Of a stretch of DNA of 64,000 bases, positions 60,357 through 64,000 are shown piece after piece. Under the pieces are notes generated by a model. That model was not told the origin of the DNA, did not search any database, and saw only the letters and a list, made by a program, of their open reading frames with translations. The position numbers and the translations under genes were made by a program. The first letter of the stretch is position 1. Each line of letters opens with the position of its first letter. The DNA comes from Kumtagia ephedrae (GTDB lineage: Bacteria; Pseudomonadota; Alphaproteobacteria; Rhizobiales; Rhizobiaceae): assembly GCF_003012745.1 (NCBI RefSeq), contig NZ_PXYK01000019.1:1-64000 (forward strand). The letters run 5' to 3'.

Positions 60357-60651
60357 ACCCCCACCCCTCAAGGGGGAGGGGGATTCTGCCGCGTAGACGC
60401 CCCCCTCCCCCTTGAGGGCAGGGCTATCGCATATGAGTTTACCCCCACCCCTAACCCCTCCCCACAAGGGGGACCGGCTGGCGTCTCCGCCGAGCACTAA
60501 TCGTCGACGGTTTTGCGTTGCATAGCGGCCGCAAAGTCCCCCTCCCCCTTGTGGGGAGGGGCTAGGGGTGGGGGTACAGGGCCGAGCGGCAGTTCCTGAA
60601 ATCCCATATGCGATTGCCCTGCCCTTGAGGGGAGGGGTTAGGGGTGGGGGT
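60357..60651. repeat. Compound palindromic repeat with outer CATATGCGAT arms
   Basis: Starts with CCCCCACCCCTCAAGGGGGA, then GGGCAGGGCTATCGCATATG, an inner CCCCACCCCTAACCCC pair around TCGACGGTTTTGCGTTGCAT and GCGGCCGCAAAG, then CATATGCGATTGCCCTGCCC and a further GGGGAGGGGTTAGGGG. Outer arms and centre are shared with 56451-56688 and partly with 48108-48475. It separates the polyol ABC operon from dhaL; it could terminate the former and precede the promoter of the latter. Confidence 0.85.
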
Positions 60652-60676
60652 GGCAGTCGCAAAAGGAGCATCTTTC

Positions 60677-61693
60677 CTACCCTCCGATCCTCTGACCGCT
60701 CGCGTCGAAGAACAGCGGGTCGCGAAAATGGATAGTCACCTTGTCGCCCTTGCCGAACGGCGTGTCGGGATCGACCAGCGTGATCAGCTTCCTGCCCCCG
60801 ACGATGAGATGCAGATGGTTCTGGTCGCCGAGATGCTCGATCCAGTCGACCACGCCGTCGGCATGGCCGTTGGCGGCCTTGTCGATCGCCAGGTGCTCGG
60901 TGCGGGCGCCGATGGTGGCGGTGCCGGGCGGCGCGTCGGCATCCGGCAGCAGGCCGCGCGGCAGAAGGTTGATCGCCGGCTGGCCGAGGCGCGCGGCGAC
61001 ATGCAGGTTCGCCGGCTCGGTGTAGATGGCGCGCGGCGTGCCGATCTGGACGAGCTCACCGTCGGCCAATATGCCGATGCGGTCGGCCATGGTCATCGCC
61101 TCGATCTGGTCGTGGGTGACGTAGAGCACGGTGGCGCCGAGCTCGCGCTGGATGCGCTTCAGCTCCAGCCGCAGCTCGCCGCGCAGTTTTGCGTCGAGCG
61201 AGGACAGCGGCTCGTCCATCAGAAAGATCGACGGCTTGCGCACCAGCGCGCGGCCGATGGCGACGCGCTGCATCTCGCCGCCGGAGAGTTTGGTCGAGCG
61301 GTTCTCCAGCTTGTGGTCGATGCGCACCAGCCGCGCCACCTCGGCGACGCGGCGGCGGATGTCAGCCTCGCTCATCCTGCGGGCCGGCGAGCGCAGCGGG
61401 AAAGCGAGATTGTCGAAGACCGAGAGGTGCGGATAGAGCGAATATTGCTGGAAGACGAAGGCGACGTCGCGCGCCGACGGCTCCAGCCGCGTCACGTCGC
61501 GGCCGGCGATGTGGACGCTGCCGGTGTCCGGACGCTCCAGCCCGGCGACGAGCCGCAGCGTCGTCGTCTTGCCGGCGCCGGTGGGCCCCAGCAGTACCAC
61601 GAATTCGCCGTCGGCGATGGCGAGGTCGAGCCCGCTGACCGCCTGCTTGTCGCCGAACGCCTTGGCAACGCCTTTCAGCCTGACGTCAGCCAT
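60677..61693 (-). CDS. Sugar/polyol ABC transporter ATPase (MalK/UgpC family)
   Basis: A 338-residue ATPase: Walker A GPTGAGKTTTLR, Q-loop VFQQYSLYPHLS, signature LSGGEMQRVAIGRAL, Walker B IFLMDEPLSSLD, H-loop VLYVTHDQIEAM, and a C-terminal OB/TOBE region. ATG 61693 overlaps the preceding ATPase gene by 8 bases. Two different ATPases in one operon recall the rhizobial glycerol importer (GlpS/GlpT), and the adjoining dihydroxyacetone kinase fits a C3-polyol or related substrate. Confidence 0.9.
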   Translation of the reverse strand: MADVRLKGVAKAFGDKQAVSGLDLAIADGEFVVLLGPTGAGKTTTLRLVAGLERPDTGSVHIAGRDVTRLEPSARDVAFVFQQYSLYPHLSVFDNLAFPLRSPARRMSEADIRRRVAEVARLVRIDHKLENRSTKLSGGEMQRVAIGRALVRKPSIFLMDEPLSSLDAKLRGELRLELKRIQRELGATVLYVTHDQIEAMTMADRIGILADGELVQIGTPRAIYTEPANLHVAARLGQPAINLLPRGLLPDADAPPGTATIGARTEHLAIDKAANGHADGVVDWIEHLGDQNHLHLIVGGRKLITLVDPDTPFGKGDKVTIHFRDPLFFDASGQRIGG

Positions 61694-62783
61694 GTGCCGC
61701 TCCTTCATAGAGCGCCGTGCGGATCGCCCGGCCCGACGCCTTGTCGAACAGCGACAGGCGCGCCGCGTTGAGCGTCAGCCCGACCGGTTCGCCGGCCGTC
61801 AGCCGGATGTCGGCCGGGACGCGCGCCTTGACCATGCCGCCCGCCGTCTCGACGGCGACGATCTGGGTGGTGCCGAGATATTCGGTGCCGTAGACGGCGC
61901 CGCGCAGCGTCGAGCCGCCGTCGAAGCGGATGTGCTCGGGCCGGAAGCCGAGCGCCATGTCGGCCGGCGCCACGTCCTCGCGCAGCTCGGGCACGGCGAC
62001 CGCCGCGCCGTCGACGACGATTTCCTTCGCACCTCGCCGCAGAGCGCCGGCGAAGGGTAAGAAGTTCATCGGCGGCGAGCCGATGAAGTCGGCGACAAAC
62101 ATTGTGGCCGGGCGATCGTAGATCTCGCGGGGGCTGCCGAACTGCTCGATGACGCCGTGGTTCATCACCGCGATCTTGTCGGCCATGGCCATGGCCTCCA
62201 ACTGGTCGTGGGTGACGTAGACCGTGGTGGCGCGGATGCGGTTGTGCAGCTCGCGCAGCTCATGGACCATCAGGTCGCGGAACTCGGTGTCGAGCGTGCC
62301 GAGCGGCTCGTCCATGAGAAAACATTTGGGCCGGCGCACGATGGCGCGGCCGAGCGCCACGCGCTGGCGGTCGCCGCCGGCGAGGCCCGACACCGGCCGG
62401 TCGAGCAGATGGTCGATCCTGAGCAGCCTTGCCGTCTCCTCGACGCGCTGGCGGATCCCGGCGCGCGGCATGCCCTGGGCGAGCAGCGGGAAGCCTATGT
62501 TTTTCCTGACGTTCATGTGTGGATAGAGGGCGAAGAGCTGGAACACGAAGGCGATGTCGCGCTCGCGGGCGCGCTTCTGCGACACGTCCTCGCCGCCGAG
62601 CAGGATTTTTCCGCTGCTGGGCAGCTCCAGCCCGGCGATCATGCGCAGCGTCGTCGTCTTGCCGCAGCCAGACGGGCCGAGCATGACGAAGAACTCGCCG
62701 TCCTCGACGACGAAATTGGAGTTCTGGACGGCGGTGAAGCTGCCGAACTCCTTCCTGAGATTTTCGACGCGGATCTCGGCCAC
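61686..62783 (-). CDS. Sugar/polyol ABC transporter ATPase (MalK/UgpC family)
   Basis: A 365-residue ATPase with Walker A GPSGCGKTTTLR, Q-loop VFQLFALYPHMN, Walker B CFLMDEPLGTLD, H-loop TVYVTHDQLEAM and a TOBE C-terminus. The signature is LAGGDRQRVAL, with Ala and Asp where most carry LSGGQ. It is paired with the ATPase at 60677-61693, likely as a heterodimer on the two permeases. It lies four bases after the small membrane protein gene. Confidence 0.9.
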   Translation of the reverse strand: MAEIRVENLRKEFGSFTAVQNSNFVVEDGEFFVMLGPSGCGKTTTLRMIAGLELPSSGKILLGGEDVSQKRARERDIAFVFQLFALYPHMNVRKNIGFPLLAQGMPRAGIRQRVEETARLLRIDHLLDRPVSGLAGGDRQRVALGRAIVRRPKCFLMDEPLGTLDTEFRDLMVHELRELHNRIRATTVYVTHDQLEAMAMADKIAVMNHGVIEQFGSPREIYDRPATMFVADFIGSPPMNFLPFAGALRRGAKEIVVDGAAVAVPELREDVAPADMALGFRPEHIRFDGGSTLRGAVYGTEYLGTTQIVAVETAGGMVKARVPADIRLTAGEPVGLTLNAARLSLFDKASGRAIRTALYEGAAHG

Positions 62784-62787
62784 CGCC

Positions 62788-62991
62788 CTACTCCGGAAAC
62801 TTCGAGACGACGATGAACATCAGCGTGCCGAAAAGCATGGTGACGAAGGACCAGGTGTAGAGCGCCAGCGCGAAGGGCTGGAACAGCATCAGGAAGCCGA
62901 TGCCGATGACGGCGGTGGCGAGGTTTTCCATCGGTCCGCGGCGGAGGATGGAGGGCCAGGCGGAGCGGCGTTTGGCGGGCGCGGCAGTCAT
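62788..62991 (-). CDS. Small membrane protein of the polyol ABC operon
   Basis: A 67-residue protein with a basic N-terminus (MTAAPAKRRSAWPSILRRG) and two hydrophobic segments (LATAVIGIGFLMLFQPFALALY and FVTMLFGTLMFIVVSKF). Small membrane proteins at this position occur in rhizobial glycerol-type transport operons; its task is unknown. It is four bases from the following ATPase gene. A palindromic repeat separates it from the permease. Confidence 0.7.
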   Translation of the reverse strand: MTAAPAKRRSAWPSILRRGPMENLATAVIGIGFLMLFQPFALALYTWSFVTMLFGTLMFIVVSKFPE

Positions 62992-63020
62992 GCGCAGCCT
63001 CCATCATCGAGGCCTTCCGT

Positions 63021-63114
63021 ACCCCCACCCCTTACCCCTGCCCTCAAGGGGGAGGGGGTCGTCGACGCCTCAGAAACCCCCTCCCCCTTGAGGGAAGGGG
63101 TAAGGGGTGGGGGT
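63021..63114. repeat. Palindromic repeat between permease and small membrane protein genes
   Basis: Arms CCCCCACCCCTTACCCCTGC and complement with the small CTCAAGGGGGAG hairpins and a short centre (TCGTCGACGCCTCAGAAAC). Closest to 16052-16145. Confidence 0.85.
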
Positions 63115-63139
63115 GCGACGCGTGAAAACACCGGAGAAC

Positions 63140-64000
63140 TCATTTCCGCACCGCCCCGAAGGTTATTCCGCGCAGCAGCTGCTTGCGCAGCAGGATGGTG
63201 AACACCAGGATCGGCACGAGGAAGATCGTCGTGCCGGCGGCCACCGCCGGCCAGTCCTGCCCGCCCTCGCCGATGATGGTGGGGATGAAGGGCGGCGCGG
63301 TCTGCGCGGTGCCGGAGGTGAGCAGGGCGGCGAAGGCGTATTCGTTCCAGGCAAAGATCAGGCAGAAGATGGCGGTGGCGGCGATGCCGGTGGTAGCCTG
63401 CGGCAGCACCACGCGCCAGAAGGCCTGCAGCCGCGTGTAGCCGTCGATCATCGCGGCCTCCTCGTATTCGCGCGGGATCTCGTCGATGAAGCCTTTCAGC
63501 AGCCACACCGCGAGCGAGACGTTGACGGCGGTGTAGAGCAGGATCATGCCGAGCGCGGTGTCGGAAAGCCCGATCTCGCGGTACATCAGGTAGATCGGAA
63601 TGGCGACGGCGATGGGCGGCATGAAACGCGTCGACAGGATGAAGAACAAGAGGTCGTCGGCCAGGGGCACCTTGAAGCGCGAGAAGCCGTAGGCGGCAAG
63701 CGTGCCGAGGAACACGGCGAGGAATGTCGAGCCGAAGGCGATGACGATCGAGTTCAGGAAGCGCGGCAGGAAGTTGGACGGGCCGGCGATCACCATGTTG
63801 CGCTTGCGCGTGGTCTCGTCGCAGAACGACGTCGCCGGCGGCAGCGCGTTGATGTACTCCGCCGTCTGGCGGGTGCGGGTCGTGAACAGGTTGCAATAGC
63901 CCTCGATGGACGGCGTGAAGACGATTTTCGGGGGATAGGCGATCGAATCCGGCGGCGTCTTGAAGCTGGTGGCGAAGATCCAGAACAGCGGGATCATCGA
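63140..64000 (-). CDS. Carbohydrate/polyol ABC transporter permease, 5' end outside the window
   Basis: At least 286 residues of a MalG-type permease: MIPLFWIFATSFKTPPDSIAYPPK near its visible start, a periplasmic loop of about 60 residues with two cysteine-free blocks plus FCDETTRKRN, then membrane segments and the EAA loop (EEAAMIDGYTRLQAFWRVVLPQ). The frame is still open at the right edge, so the first membrane helix is probably missing. The other permease and the binding protein should lie beyond the window. Confidence 0.9.
   Translation of the reverse strand, partial: SMIPLFWIFATSFKTPPDSIAYPPKIVFTPSIEGYCNLFTTRTRQTAEYINALPPATSFCDETTRKRNMVIAGPSNFLPRFLNSIVIAFGSTFLAVFLGTLAAYGFSRFKVPLADDLLFFILSTRFMPPIAVAIPIYLMYREIGLSDTALGMILLYTAVNVSLAVWLLKGFIDEIPREYEEAAMIDGYTRLQAFWRVVLPQATTGIAATAIFCLIFAWNEYAFAALLTSGTAQTAPPFIPTIIGEGGQDWPAVAAGTTIFLVPILVFTILLRKQLLRGITFGAVRK

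Noticed and set aside
60677-62783. Two MalK-like ATPases considered as a recent duplication
   Set aside because: They differ in signature, linker and length throughout; two distinct ATPases per importer are normal for rhizobial glycerol-type systems.

Overview
The window reads as chromosomal DNA of a high-GC alphaproteobacterium of the order Rhizobiales, most like Mesorhizobium, Aminobacter or another Phyllobacteriaceae. The basis is the strong third-position G/C bias, the density of ABC transporters, an FdsGBAD-type NAD-dependent formate dehydrogenase, a dihydroxyacetone-kinase phosphotransferase cluster, and the many GC-rich palindromic repeats (arms such as CCCCTCCCCCTTGAGGGG) scattered between and sometimes inside genes. 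I saw no rRNA, tRNA or CRISPR array. All assignments come from reading the sequence and remembered families; no database was searched.

Layout. 0-0.2 kb: the 3' tail of a transposase. 0.4-5.7 kb: polyamine-type ABC importer (ATPase, two permeases) plus gamma-aminobutyraldehyde dehydrogenase, interrupted by an opposite-strand hicAB toxin-antitoxin pair. 6.3-8.2 kb: a pure RTX-repeat secreted protein. 8.4-9.2 kb: a TIM-barrel sugar epimerase. 9.3-18.6 kb: formate dehydrogenase operon fdsG-fdsB-orf-fdsA-(DUF559)fdhD-fdsD with a LysR regulator upstream. 18.7-22.9 kb: a frameshifted gene with a small partner, two PhnB-like VOC proteins, an Mrp/ApbC ATPase and two paralogous lipoproteins. 23-30.6 kb: cytosine deaminase and a BMP-type nucleoside/nucleobase ABC importer, interrupted by an opposite-strand Fic/VbhA-like module.

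30.9-44.5 kb is the most unusual part: four glycosyltransferases, a 904-residue ABC-exporter-like protein whose nucleotide-binding domain has lost its catalytic residues, a stand-alone cyclic-nucleotide-binding protein, an MBL-fold hydrolase, a polysaccharide deacetylase, a DUF3095 protein that resembles a nucleotide cyclase, a true class III cyclase, and a secreted heparin-lyase-like protein. It looks like a glycan synthesis, export and trimming locus with cyclic-nucleotide signalling built in.

44.7-49 kb: GNAT acetyltransferase, AraC regulator, divergent FAD oxidoreductase and a SnoaL-like protein. 49.2-55.2 kb: complete oligopeptide-type ABC importer. 55.4-60.3 kb: dihydroxyacetone kinase DhaK/L/M with its own HPr and enzyme I. 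60.7-64 kb: a two-ATPase polyol/sugar ABC importer that runs off the right edge.

A recurring theme is intergenic palindromes that abut or enter reading frames: fdhD, the BMP-system ATPase and enzyme I each appear to start in, or read through, repeat DNA.
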